Assembly: GCA_964019425.1 (NCBI GenBank)
Contig: OZ025795.1
Coordinates: 1,244,001 to 1,308,000 of the forward strand
Length of the DNA: 64,000 nucleotides
Reading direction: 5' to 3'
Source of the DNA: Flectonema sp. DT1601
Lineage: Eukaryota > Euglenozoa > Diplonemea > Diplonemida > Diplonemidae
Position 1 is the stretch's first letter; every line of letters starts with the position of its first letter. Shown piece after piece: positions 1 through 9,209 of this stretch. The position numbers and the translations under genes are program-made. The notes beneath the pieces were generated by a model. The model made no database searches and had not been told where the DNA came from. It worked only from the letters and a program-made list of their open reading frames with translations.

Positions 1-198
1 GAGCGGTTGTGAACCACCTTGGGTCTCTTACGGTCTCCAAGCTACTGTTGTGCGAAGAAACAAATCTGTTGGTGCGGTGGCCTTCCGACGCCACCTGGAC
101 CGCAACTCGTTCACAGTGCCCTACCCGGTTCTCCACCGGACCGCCTGAGCGACGGGATCCATGGGATTCAAACCCCTAAACACTGGTTAATTTTTTCC
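1..198 (+). repeat. 190-bp duplicated sequence, copy 1
   Basis: This stretch recurs almost unchanged at 789-986, and in both places it runs directly into an LRR gene fragment. It is richer in GC than its surroundings and I recognise no protein in it. The shared block, LRR part included, looks like one duplicated unit (about 788 bp apart). The left edge of copy 1 is cut by the window start. Confidence 0.8.
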
Positions 199-309
199 TG
201 CTCGCAAATCACTTCTCTTGATCTTTCAGGTCTTGGTAGCGTCACCACCATAGGAGATTATTTCTCGTCTTCCTGTTCACAAATTACTTGGGTAACGAAA
301 CTCGGATAG
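199..309 (+). pseudogene. LRR gene fragment (one repeat and a bit)
   Basis: In frame the sequence reads one 25-residue LRR unit (Ser-Gln-Ile-Thr-Ser-Leu-Asp-Leu...) and the first four residues of a second, then diverges and stops. The unit matches the 26 repeats of the gene at 36403-38907. It has no N-terminal domain and no family C-terminus, so it is a remnant. Such fragments could act as donors in gene conversion, but that is inference. Confidence 0.7.
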
Positions 310-788
310 CGCGCCTCCTCGTGGTGTTGCCTGGATGCACCTTGTGTGTAATTAGAGTGCTGACGTATTGTTGTTGCTGTGTATTCTTTTACCCCCGTTT
401 TATTTTCCGGTAGCCTAACCTTTAAAAAAAAAAAGGACAACATAGCAGAAGGTCAGGTGATCCGGCCCGGGATACTCAGGCACCCAGAGCTCACAGGGGC
501 CACCGGGTTTTTATTTTTTCCTTAGTGGCATGATTTCCCTTTACCCCCATTTCCTTCAAACTTCCCCCGTTTAGTCTTTTCACGCATGGGGGGATTATAA
601 GTTCAGGTCGCCTGAAATGTATTAACAGTATCAGCCCGCGAGTTACTCGGGGAGCTCCCATGCAATGTGTGGAGAAAGAGGCCATCCTTCCCCCTACCTC
701 TCTGCTTTACTACGTCGTTTTTTGTGTGTGGCATTTCTTTTTTTATATTCTTTTCTTTTCAATCTTGTTCCTTCACACGCAGTTGTTC
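310..788. other. no gene seen
   Basis: There is no convincing reading frame. The stretch is mixed GC-rich and T-rich sequence with a short possible hairpin around 632-658 (CCCGcGAGT / ACTCGGGG). It separates the two copies of the duplicated block. Confidence 0.5.
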
Positions 789-986
789 GAGCGGTTGTGA
801 ACCACCTTGGGTCTCTTACGGTCTCCAAGCCACTGTTGTGCGAAGAAACAAATCTGTTGGTGCGGTGGCCTTCCGACGCCACCTGGACCGCAACTCGTTC
901 ACAGTGCCCTACCCGGTTCTCCACCGGACCGCCTGAGCGACGGGATCCATGGGATTCAAACCCCTAAACACTGGTTAATTTTTTCC
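789..986 (+). repeat. 190-bp duplicated sequence, copy 2
   Basis: Near-identical to 1-198; I see only isolated substitutions. A tRNA B-box-like string (GATTCAAACCC) occurs near its right end in both copies, but no matching A box or cloverleaf is visible, so a SINE origin is not established. Confidence 0.8.
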
Positions 987-1220
987 TGTTCACAAATTAC
1001 TTCTCTTGACCTTTCTGGTCTTAGTAGTGTCACCACTACTGGACAACGTTTCTTATATCACTGTTCACAAATCACTTCTGTTGACCTCTCAGGTCTTAGT
1101 AGTGTGATTAAAATAGGCAATAGGTTCCTTGGTAATTGCAATGCACTTGAATCTGTTCAGCTGCCTGTAAATAATGGCGCTCTCTTTGAGGAGTCTGTGG
1201 AAGCAGCGATTAATCATTAA
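980..1220 (+). pseudogene. LRR gene 3' fragment with intact C-terminus
   Basis: Two LRR units are followed by the family C-terminal tail (Asn-Ala-Leu-Glu-Ser-Val-Gln ... ending Ala-Ile-Asn-His, stop TAA at 1218-1220). The tail and the first ~60 nt of 3' sequence match the end of the intact gene at 38800-38960. The ubiquitin-like N-terminus is absent and the 5' side is the 190-bp repeat, so this is a truncated copy. A short expressed protein cannot be excluded because the frame is open from upstream. Confidence 0.75.
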
Positions 1221-1334
1221 GTTTTGTTTTGTTAATTTTTTAATTTTCTTTCTTTCAATTTGAGTTTTTTTTTCTTTCTTTCTTAATTCTTCTAAAGTGT
1301 GTAATTTATAAAGTTGAGAACCTATTTTCTAGTG

Positions 1335-1600
1335 GTAAAATTTTCGGGTAAGCCCACAGTACAATCATAATGCTTTAGACAACTGGGGGGTGAACGAACC
1401 TCGGTACCGTTCCGCGGAGGTTTTCTATTATCTTTCATGGTAGGAGGGCATCTGGCACATATGGTCGTGTTATGGAGAGTAGAAGGATGCTTGATATGGA
1501 ATAAGAATGGTTTTTAATCTCTTTTCACCTTTCCTCCATATTTAATCATTGTATCAATTTACAATCAGGTAGGTTGTAACGGACTACAGAACATGGGACG
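1335..1600 (+). repeat. diverged copy of the SINE-like element
   Basis: 1341-1475 aligns with 2131-2262 (shared landmarks: TAAGCCC.CAGTACAAT, AACTGGGGG.TGAACGA, GGCACATATGGTCGT). Beyond that only the skeleton is kept (a pyrimidine stretch with TTTCACCTTTCC). It looks like an older copy of the element at 2131-2493. Confidence 0.6.
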
Positions 1601-1639
1601 CATCAGTCTGATAGTGTGGTCCCCGAATTTCCAGATTCG

Positions 1640-1810
1640 ACAACACCTTCTGATCAATAAGACAAAATTTTCTTTCCCCCTTTTTATGTTTTCTTTTTCT
1701 AAACGTACCTTTTATTTGATTAACAACTACAAATATTCTTTCAGTCAAGTTGATATTCATTTTGTTTTTAATATCTAAAGTTGTTACTGTTTTTTCATGT
1801 CAAAGTTTAA
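1640..1810. repeat. T-rich dispersed repeat, copy 1
   Basis: Matches 42360-42530 over about 170 bp. Shared landmarks are TCAATAAGACAAAA, TTTCTTTTTCTAAACGTA, TTTGATTAACA.CTACAA, TTTCAGTCAAGT and AAAGTTGTTACTGTTTTT. It has no coding potential. The TTTCAG inside it resembles a splice acceptor, so the copies could be old intergenic regions rather than a mobile element. Confidence 0.7.
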
Positions 1811-2130
1811 CCCCCTCTTAGGTGTTTGTTTGCTATTGTTAAGTTTTGAAGACGTTTTAATTATTAATTTACATATTGTCATAGACGAGGTCTCCATACG
1901 ACTGGTCGGACTCCAAGCTTTCTGAATTACTTTCTCGGTTAAGGCGCCTCCTGCAGTGAAATCCCCTCGCAAGATTTTTATTGTCCTTTCCAAGACCCTT
2001 CAAAAGAAGAATTCCGGCGCAGTTATGACCTTAAACTGACTGTCATCTTACCTGATCCTTTTGGTTTTTATTTCTTGCTGAGTGATATGGCTATGTGCTG
2101 CCTAATTTTTTGTGGTACATTTCTAAAGCT

Positions 2131-2493
2131 TTTCGGTAAGCCCGCAGTACAATTGTAATGCTTTGGACAACTGGGGGTGAACGATCCTCGGTACTGTTCC
2201 GGGGTTTTCTATTTTCTTTCGTGGAGTGTGGGCATATGGCACATATGGTCGTATTATAAAGAAAGATGTATATGAAAGAAAGAAGATTTTTTATATTTTT
2301 CACCTTTCCCCCACTCCCAGGTCATTTCTCTTTTATTTTCTTTAGTTGTTTACAACCTGTTAGCCTCTGGGCAAGGTGGAGGCTGGAAGTCGATCACTTC
2401 CAGCCAATACTATGAAACTACAATCTTCGCGATTGGGTCCTTACTGATGCGGGCTACCCAGACCCCTCGTAGTCACCAGTTTGTATTTTGCTA
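2131..2493 (+). mobile_element. SINE-like element, longest copy
   Basis: A ~360-bp non-coding element. Its 3' two thirds (2230-2493) recur at 3130-3392 and its last ~90 bp recur at 3624-3713, so copies share a 3' end and differ at the 5' end, the pattern made by target-primed retrotransposition. This copy ends in an A-rich tail (A8GAAGA12). A hairpin with a perfect 10-bp stem lies at 2381-2405 (GGCTGGAAGT / ACTTCCAGCC). No reverse transcriptase is present, so it would be non-autonomous. Confidence 0.55.
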
Positions 2494-2535
2494 AAAAAAA
2501 GAAGAAAAAAAAAAAAATCCCATTGCGAGGTTCTT

Positions 2536-2692
2536 CACGAATCACTTCTCTTGATCTTTCTGGTCTTAGTAGTGTGATTAATTTTGGAGAGAACGTCCTT
2601 GTTGATTGCAATGCACTTAAATCTGTTCAGCTGCCTGTAAATAATGGAGCTCTCTTTGAAGAGTTTATGAAAGCAGTGATTATCATTAATTT
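2536..2692 (+). pseudogene. LRR gene 3' fragment
   Basis: One LRR unit and the family C-terminal tail (Asn-Ala-Leu-Lys-Ser-Val-Gln-Leu-Pro-Val-Asn-Asn...), with a changed end. It lies right after the A-rich tail of the SINE-like element, so the element may have landed in, or carried along, an LRR gene end. It is a third remnant of the family in the first 2.7 kb. Confidence 0.7.
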
Positions 2693-2699
2693 GCCAGTC

Positions 2700-3129
2700 A
2701 ACTGTTTCACAACTGATGTTTATTTATTGTTAACTCTAGTACAATCTTTATTTATTTCTCGGTCATTATTAATACGAAAACCAACAGTGTAGCAGGATGG
2801 CTGCTTGTCCCTACCTAAGAAATGTTCATTTTTATTTTTTTATAAAGATTGTTTATTTCTTGACGAGACTATAGGCGAAACCTACACTCTGCCGTATTAC
2901 ATTATACCCTGGTTTTGGTTTCCCAGGGCTCACGATTAATTCGTAATTGAATAACTCGATTCCGTACTGCATGACAACACGGAATGATAAGTTAGAAACA
3001 TTAATTATAATGTAGAGCAAGTACGTCATTTGCAGAGTGTTAGCCTGTATTAACATTTTTAGTCACTGTGTCATGAGTTTTTTTAATTTTATTATTGAGC
3101 TTTGATACAATACGGAGATTTATATTCAT
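2700..3129. other. no gene seen; possible minus-strand coding relic
   Basis: Nothing convincing on the + strand. On the minus strand 2853-3056 is open for 67 codons with fairly protein-like composition, but I recognise no family and there is no splice acceptor near its start. I treat it as noncoding or a relic. Confidence 0.4.
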
Positions 3130-3425
3130 GGGCATATGGCACATGTGGTCGTATTATAAAGAAAGATGTATATGAAAGAAAGAAGATTTTTTATTTTTTT
3201 CACTTTCCCCCACTCCCAGATCATTTCTCTTTTATTTTCTTTTGTTGTTTACAACCTGTTAGCCTCTGGGCAAGGTGGAGGCTGGAAGTCGATCACTTCC
3301 AGCCAATACTATGAAACTACAATCTTCGCGATTGGGTCCTTACTGATGCGGGCTACCCAGACCCCTCGTAGTCATCAGTTTGTATTTTGCTAACTAAACT
3401 AAACTAAACTAAACTATATTCGTGT
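3130..3425 (+). mobile_element. SINE-like element, second copy with (ACTAA)n tail
   Basis: 3130-3392 is nearly identical to 2230-2493, including the 10-bp hairpin (3280-3304). The copy ends at the same base but is followed by a different simple tail, about four units of ACTAA, instead of poly-A. A constant 3' end with variable short-unit tails is typical of LINE-mobilised SINEs. The 5' end is about 100 bp shorter than the copy at 2131. Confidence 0.6.
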
Positions 3426-3623
3426 GAAAACAGTCTTTCCCCCGCCGGTGTCCCGCCGAACCGAATTGGGCCTGGCACAACCCCTACGCAGAAGTAATCT
3501 GCACCCTTTCATGGTGTAGTTAGTTCTTTGTTGGATACAATTCTGGTGTTTGTCTTTACCTTCAATCTTAACATATACTTATTTCTCAGGTGCATAAAGT
3601 GATGGAAAGCGAATTACTACCGA
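3426..3623. other. no gene seen
   Basis: Unique sequence between two SINE-like copies. I see no coding frame or clear RNA motif. Confidence 0.4.
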
Positions 3624-3720
3624 AGCTATAAAACTACAATCTTTGCGATTGGGTCCTTACTGATGTGGGCTACTTAGACCCCTCGTAGTCATCAGTTCTG
3701 TATTTTGCTAACTAAAACGC
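3624..3720 (+). mobile_element. SINE-like element, 5'-truncated diverged copy
   Basis: Matches the last ~90 bp of the element (CTACAATCTT.GCGATTGGGT, ACCCCTCGTAGTCATCAGTT) with several differences and ends in TAACTAAAA. The hairpin region is lost. This is the third copy within 1.5 kb. Confidence 0.6.
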
Positions 3721-4139
3721 GGGCTCGCTTAGGTCTAGCGGTGGCTCTGCTCTTGTGCGAAATTACTGCACCCTTGTGCCGAAAGATACGTCTTCGTACG
3801 TCAGGCGGTCCCCCGAGACTCGGAAACTTCTATAGAATTGAGCATGAGTGGAAACCTTTTTATTTTTTTATTATTCATCTCCCCCATAAACATAACTCAG
3901 CCCCACTCATTGTTAGTATCCTGCGTTCACTGATATTTATATAAGGGGACTGTGTTAAATGGTAAAAGAAATAACCATGTTGACTGTGGTCCCTTGGCTG
4001 AGAAGGGCAAACGCGTTGAGTAGGACAGGCCTGACACCGCAGTGTCCCCCTTGCTTTCTTCGCTGGAGAGGGCTAGGTAAGGGAAATGGTCCGGAGAAAG
4101 ATTTTTTAATTTTAGCCCGAAACCCAACCATTATTTATA
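3721..4139. other. GC-richer unique stretch, no gene seen
   Basis: Short open frames exist on both strands but none looks like a protein. This is the last of the accessory block before VPS28. The sequence at 3985-4100 is relatively GC-rich and unlike the AT-rich spacers further on. Confidence 0.4.
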
Positions 4140-4157
4140 CAGTAACATACTAAGAAA

Positions 4158-4778
4158 ATGGAAAGAGTAAAACTCTACGAATCCAATGAAGAGAGGGAGA
4201 GATATGATGACACTGCTGACTTATTTAGTATAATAGTTGCCCTTGAAAGGGTTGATCGTGCATACATACGAGATCATATCGCTGCTGATGAATATACTCA
4301 ACTATGCCAGTCTCTGTTGTGTAAGTGTAAGGCTTCATATTCAAATCTAGGAATTGGAATTGAGGGACTGGATTCTTTCATGGCAGAGTACCAGCTCTCA
4401 CATGGAGCAAAATCAGCTGTATTAGCCAGAATAAGAAGCGGTGTACCCATGACTAAGGAACATGGAACTGGAGAAATATCTTCTGAAAATGGTCGATTGA
4501 TCTTAGAAGCAGGTCAGCACATGATTGCTTGTACAGATGCGTTAAAAATGGGTCACAATTCAGCTGATATATTACATCCTATTTTATCGGATATAGTCTC
4601 AACTGTTGTCAGATTATTTCCGAATCTCCCGGAATTAGAATCACTTCGAACCTGGCTCAGAGATATTAATCAGCTTAAAGCTGCTGAAGAATTAGACACC
4701 AACCAAACACGTCAACTTCAATTTGATATTGAATGTGCTTATGGAGCACTTCATAAAAAGCTTTCCGATCCAAACTAA
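4158..4778 (+). CDS. VPS28: VPS28, ESCRT-I subunit
   Basis: A 206-residue protein matching VPS28 end to end: the N-terminal core (Lys-Leu-Tyr...Glu-Arg-Glu-Arg-Tyr, residues ~5-100), which packs against VPS23 and VPS37, and the C-terminal four-helix domain (~125-206; Leu-Asp-Thr-Asn-Gln-Thr-Arg-Gln), which binds ESCRT-II in other eukaryotes. The length equals the family norm. ESCRT-I acts at endosomes in sorting ubiquitinated cargo into multivesicular bodies. A CAG acceptor at 4140-4142 leaves a 15-nt leader before the ATG. No intron is needed. It is the first ordinary gene after the repeat block. Confidence 0.93.
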   Translation: MERVKLYESNEERERYDDTADLFSIIVALERVDRAYIRDHIAADEYTQLCQSLLCKCKASYSNLGIGIEGLDSFMAEYQLSHGAKSAVLARIRSGVPMTKEHGTGEISSENGRLILEAGQHMIACTDALKMGHNSADILHPILSDIVSTVVRLFPNLPELESLRTWLRDINQLKAAEELDTNQTRQLQFDIECAYGALHKKLSDPN

Positions 4779-4965
4779 TGACACTAATGATATCGATGAG
4801 GAGATTCTGGCCAACCTGTTCAACAAATCTCATGCACTAACTTCCCTGTGAGAGTCACATGCTGACATGTTGGGTACAGAAGTGTTGGACTCTGTCTTCC
4901 TTAAGTTCATTTTATGTTTTATAAGATAAAAAATAAAAAAAAATCTCTTTTTTTTTTTTTCTTTT

Positions 4966-5115
4966 GTACCGATAGTCAGAGAAGAAACTATCGTTCCAGG
5001 CAGTAGTTATCAGACTCGTGAGCTGAGCTAGTCACGGTAGTGGTCTGAAGACTACTCATCGTGCATGGTTTCATTACACCCGGCCTTGTGCTAGTGTATT
5101 AGAACCATCGAGGAC
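4966..5115 (+). other. three tandem hairpins, possible ncRNA or foldback element
   Basis: Downstream of a poly-T tract, three stem-loops follow one another. The first is CGATAGT/ACTATCG (4970-4993). The second has a 14-bp arm pair at 5002-5015 and 5043-5056 (12 of 14 paired) enclosing CGTGA/TCACG (5017-5036). The third has ATGGTT/AACCAT (5065-5070, 5103-5108) with inner TACAC/GTGTA. An ACA triplet follows near 5114. The start resembles the ends of the inverted-repeat element at 9714-9900, so this may be a relative of it. An H/ACA-type RNA is an alternative; the pockets look small for that. Confidence 0.4.
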
Positions 5116-5329
5116 AAATCTCTTTACGGATTCTCCGAAAGCAACTACTTTTTTAGCATTGCAGTTATTAAATACTTCTTCCACAATGATTCAGAACAAT
5201 TACTTCTTTTTTTTTTTTTTTTGAAAAGCATATTTCGAAGTAAGCCAACTACAGTACCTGAAGATGACTACTTTATTTATTTATTTATTTTATTTTCACT
5301 TATTACTTGCAGTGTTGGGTAGATAAGAA

Positions 5330-7126
5330 ATGTCTGACATCCCTCCAAGTGATGAAGAACAACAACCGAGTGCATCAGTTGTAGTTGAGGACTGTGGTGG
5401 TGAAGAAGAAAAATCATCATCAAGGCGGAAGACTATGAGAGGAGACGTAATGAATACTCTTCACCGACCGATATACACACATTGTGAAGATAATAAAGCA
5501 GCTCGCATTCTACCACAGAAAACTCTACCGACAGCATTGAAAGTCCACCCGAAAGGATTTCGAGTTCTGAGCGGCAGAAGTCCAATTGAGAGAGGGCTAA
5601 TGTCGTATTTCAGGCTACCAATGGCACCATCTGGACAGAGGCTCCGAGACATGAAACGGGTCAAGCGAATGCTTCACATGAAAGGCAGACGCAGCGAACG
5701 AAAAAAGTCCACCAAACTTGATGGATGGGCTTTACTACATGCATCAAATGTTGCCGATCCAGAAGATGCTACGGAAGCAGTAATGACAGATATTGGTATT
5801 AGAGGTGTGGTACAAGAAGAGATGTCGTTCTTTAACAAGTTGGAATATCTTGATATTGGTGAGAATGAAGTTCAATTCCACGAACTACAACAGCTCAGAA
5901 ACCTCGAAGAGCTTCATCTTCATTGCTCTCAATTAGCGACTTTAAAGTTTCCGGGTGATACTTTTCAGAATTTGGAAACACTTAATTTATCATACAACAG
6001 ATTTAGTGATCATTCTGTATTAGAAACACTTTGTCTGTTGCCTGTGTTATTTAGACTGGATTTGTCAGGCAATAGATTCACAACGTTACCAGAGACTCTA
6101 CCATTCAAATCACTTCAAAAATTAGCACTTGAAGGCAACTGTCTTTCAGGTAATACGGTCTTTGAATCTCTCGGTACTATACCCACATTGCAAGAGGTTA
6201 ACTTAAATGGCAATAATCTGACGAAAATTAAAAAAATTGAAGGGAGTTTCTTGTCGTTATCTGTCATTGGATTATCGCAAAACAATTTCAGCTATTTTGA
6301 AGATTTGTACCCTTTGGTTATGTTCCCTGAGTTAAAAAGGGCAGTTCTTTGGGGAAATCCGATTTCTCGCAGACACAAAGACACCAGCATTCTTCTATAT
6401 GAATTAAACAAAGTAAATATTCAGGTGTATCTGGAGGGACCAATTCCTAAGAATAGAAATTTGGGTGAATTTTATGTTGCTAATTGCAAAAATATGATTA
6501 GAGTATCAGAACTTCAGAGGGCATGTCTTCATAAAAAAGATTCTGAAATAGCTCCTGTGGTCGTTACTGAAGATGAACAGCAATCTCACACGTCTTTTTT
6601 TATGACCGAAACGGGAATCGATCCTAATCAACCTGCAAGCCCTAAAAAGACAACGGTCAAACAACAGCAGCCATCGAAGGTTAAAAAGTCACACAATTAC
6701 GATGCTGCTACTAGACCATGGTTTGCTCTTGATAGTGATAATGTAGAAAGAGAAGCTGTTGATGAATTGGGTACGGGAGGTGTTAATGTTCCGGTTGATT
6801 TATCTGTTGTAGATAATAATATGGAATCTGTTACTGTGCCAGTCTGTGATAGCAGAAATATCGAAGATCTGCTACAGCGAATTACATCACCTGCTCAATC
6901 AGAGGATCCCTCTCGTAGGAAACCATCGACACTTAAAGGTGCTTATCGAGAATTACGATTAGCTCTCAGGACTCCGTTAACTAATCCAGTTGGTACAAAA
7001 CTAATCAGACGAGGTCGTCCTCGACCTGGAAACTGTGTCAGTTATCTCGGTCAAAATACCACAACCGCAATACAACCAACACCTCCACCTTCAACTGGTG
7101 CTTCAAGGTTGCCTCCGTTGGAATAA
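5330..7126 (+). CDS. XRRA1-like leucine-rich repeat protein
   Basis: 598 residues with an acidic start, a basic stretch (~110-130) and about eight LRRs (~165-370) of the leucine-rich SDS22/typical kind (Leu-Asp-Leu-Ser-Gly-Asn...). The block that closes the LRRs (Phe-Pro-Glu-Leu-Lys-Arg...Trp-Gly-Asn-Pro) and the N-terminal layout resemble XRRA1 (X-ray radiation resistance-associated 1), a poorly understood protein of ciliated eukaryotes. The C-terminal ~230 residues look disordered. A CAG acceptor at 5310-5312 leaves a 17-nt leader. The XRRA1 assignment rests on remembered similarity; a generic LRR protein is the alternative. Confidence 0.7.
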   Translation: MSDIPPSDEEQQPSASVVVEDCGGEEEKSSSRRKTMRGDVMNTLHRPIYTHCEDNKAARILPQKTLPTALKVHPKGFRVLSGRSPIERGLMSYFRLPMAPSGQRLRDMKRVKRMLHMKGRRSERKKSTKLDGWALLHASNVADPEDATEAVMTDIGIRGVVQEEMSFFNKLEYLDIGENEVQFHELQQLRNLEELHLHCSQLATLKFPGDTFQNLETLNLSYNRFSDHSVLETLCLLPVLFRLDLSGNRFTTLPETLPFKSLQKLALEGNCLSGNTVFESLGTIPTLQEVNLNGNNLTKIKKIEGSFLSLSVIGLSQNNFSYFEDLYPLVMFPELKRAVLWGNPISRRHKDTSILLYELNKVNIQVYLEGPIPKNRNLGEFYVANCKNMIRVSELQRACLHKKDSEIAPVVVTEDEQQSHTSFFMTETGIDPNQPASPKKTTVKQQQPSKVKKSHNYDAATRPWFALDSDNVEREAVDELGTGGVNVPVDLSVVDNNMESVTVPVCDSRNIEDLLQRITSPAQSEDPSRRKPSTLKGAYRELRLALRTPLTNPVGTKLIRRGRPRPGNCVSYLGQNTTTAIQPTPPPSTGASRLPPLE

Positions 7127-7936
7127 TACTTTTTTTTCTTTCTCACTGCGTTCTTATTTTAAAAGGTTCTTTATGGTTGCGTTTACAGCTATTAAACTTT
7201 TCTGGTTTTTTATTATTCGTTCTTTTCTTTCTTCCCGTTATTCTAGTTTACACTGAAGACGGGTCTTCCAACTTTTTTTTTGTCAACGTTTCTGCAGACA
7301 CTGAGTCCAACTGTTTTCTCATTATGTTCTGTACTAATAACTATTTTATCCGACTTATCGTCCTTTTAAATTCTATTATCAATTCGGAACTGTAACCCAC
7401 ACGGAAAAGATCATTACGAACGTTCAAAAAAGTTTTAGATTCAATTTTTCTGTGGTTTGTTTCGTTGCCTGATCACAGCCTTGAGAAAAGGCTACGCTCT
7501 CCTTCTGTGTCAGGCCGCATGTCGTGTCTACAATGAAGTGTCAACTTGGAACTGTTACGAACAAGAGGAATCCAACTGGTTAATTAAACCACAGCATGTC
7601 GCTTCATCACAGCGGTGGCGAGTGGCATGTGACTTCTGCCCAGTTCCCTGAAGCATGTCTTGGAGCTGTTCCGAACTAAAGTTAGCCTATTGGATAATTG
7701 AGTTACATTTATGGCTCCATGGCAATTCACAGCAATAACTATCTTCTACACAAACGTTTTTTTAATTTTTTTTTTTTTTTAAGTTTCTAAAAAAAGACAA
7801 AGAGGCAGTAAAGGTTTTATTTTATTTTTTCCCAAAGTTTCAACAAACAAACTAAAAAGGTGTCACTACTGTTGCTTTTATATTATAGTGTTTTTGTTTA
7901 ATAAACATTTTGAATTAGATTTAGAATTTGCTAACA
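7127..7936. other. intergenic; one branched hairpin
   Basis: 3' flank of the XRRA1-like gene, with no further coding frame I would support. At 7468-7514 a nested structure can form: CCTGA...TCAGG closes AGCCTT/AAGGCT (7477-7493). It may be chance or a 3'-UTR element. Poly-T and poly-A runs lie at 7757-7850. Confidence 0.4.
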
Positions 7937-7959
7937 CAGGAAAAAAAAATAAAATAATA

Positions 7960-8463
7960 ATGTTGAAATCTCTTGACTATAAGAAGATCAGTAAGAGCAC
8001 TCCAGGACATGTTCCGAGGTTAAATTTATCAAATGTTGCGAGCAGTGATAAGAAAAACAGAATACCTACCAGAACAATGAGTGGTATGAAGAGAGGTGGA
8101 GCTTCTGTGTCGATATCACCCAGAATCGATAAGGAAAGAATAAAGTTATTTACTAGAAAGACTCCTAGAGCTGAGATTATTGATGACTCCTCCATCGATA
8201 CGGAACTCTCGTCTCTTCAATCACAATTATCTGTTAGCAATGAGGCTAATAAAAAACTTGTCGATGAGCTGACTACTACCAAAGCAACAAACGAATTCCT
8301 CACTGACAAGGTTCGGCAACTTGAAACTTACCACTCTCAAGCAAAGTCGGAGTGGGCTGAGGAACGTATAATGATGCAACAGCTGATTATTAAATTACAA
8401 AAATCAACTTCTGAGCCATCAGATGCATCGCAACCGAACTACAAATGCGGACTAATGGGGTGA
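7960..8463 (+). CDS. small coiled-coil protein, unknown
   Basis: 167 residues from the first ATG after a CAG acceptor at 7937-7939. The first half is basic and Ser/Thr-rich (Met-Lys-Arg-Gly-Gly...), the second half (residues ~85-150) is a heptad-like coiled coil (Leu-Gln-Ser-Gln-Leu-Ser-Val-Ser...). The protein ends in Cys-Gly-Leu-Met-Gly; Cys lies five residues from the end, so this is not a classical CaaX box. There is no signal peptide or membrane segment. I do not recognise a family. Codon use and composition match its neighbours, which supports a real gene. Confidence 0.65.
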   Translation: MLKSLDYKKISKSTPGHVPRLNLSNVASSDKKNRIPTRTMSGMKRGGASVSISPRIDKERIKLFTRKTPRAEIIDDSSIDTELSSLQSQLSVSNEANKKLVDELTTTKATNEFLTDKVRQLETYHSQAKSEWAEERIMMQQLIIKLQKSTSEPSDASQPNYKCGLMG

Positions 8464-8752
8464 TACTGTTGCGTTAGTGGTGCTCATTAAAACTCTTTTC
8501 TCTTATTTGCAATACGCTGTTGAAGTCTCATGCTCCGGAATGGAACGGAAATTTTGTTAATTTTTTTTTTTTTTTTTTTTTTGCATTTGACAAGTATTGT
8601 AAGAACGAAAAAAAGAATGTCGGGCGGCACACGTAAACCTCTTTTAGCATTATCAGTTTAAATCGGTTCACGGGGTTTTCGTGACACAAACAAAACATCA
8701 ACAAAGTGTTATATTACTATTTTCTGTATAGTTTTTAAGATAAAGCCAACTC

Positions 8753-8785
<33 letters not shown>

Positions 8786-9174
8786 ATTATACGGGTTGAG
8801 TGTTGTTTGAAACTGTTCAACACATCAACATAGAAAAAGAGGGGAAAAAAAAAGAAGGAAAAAAAAAAAAAAATAGAGGTCCGACTTTATAATTTCTCTC
8901 GAGAGGATTGTTCTTTTTTTGTGTTAAATATGATTCCACTAAATTGCTTATTTATGTATAGTTATTGTATAGTGGTAACCTTATATATCTTTATAGTTGC
9001 TTCCGTGTGAAACTTCTCAACCGTCAACTTCTTTACGTGGATTACCATACCCTAGCCTTTTTTTTTTTTTTCCTTTTTAAAAAAACATTTTTTTATCGCA
9101 CTTTCTTTTTGACGTTTTTTTCCATCGAGTGTGAAATGTTTTAATTTTGCTGACCTCCTGTTATTTAATATAGA

Positions 9175-9209
<35 letters not shown>

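Noticed and set aside
160-175. tRNA or tRNA-derived SINE (also 948-963)
   Set aside because: Only a B-box-like GATTCAAACCC is present. No acceptor stem, anticodon arm or A box could be drawn.
3705-4153. Two short + strand frames before VPS28
   Set aside because: No acceptor or homology, and one would overlap the inferred VPS28 leader.
4158-4778. Translin
   Set aside because: First impression from size and helical character; the residues match VPS28 in both its domains.
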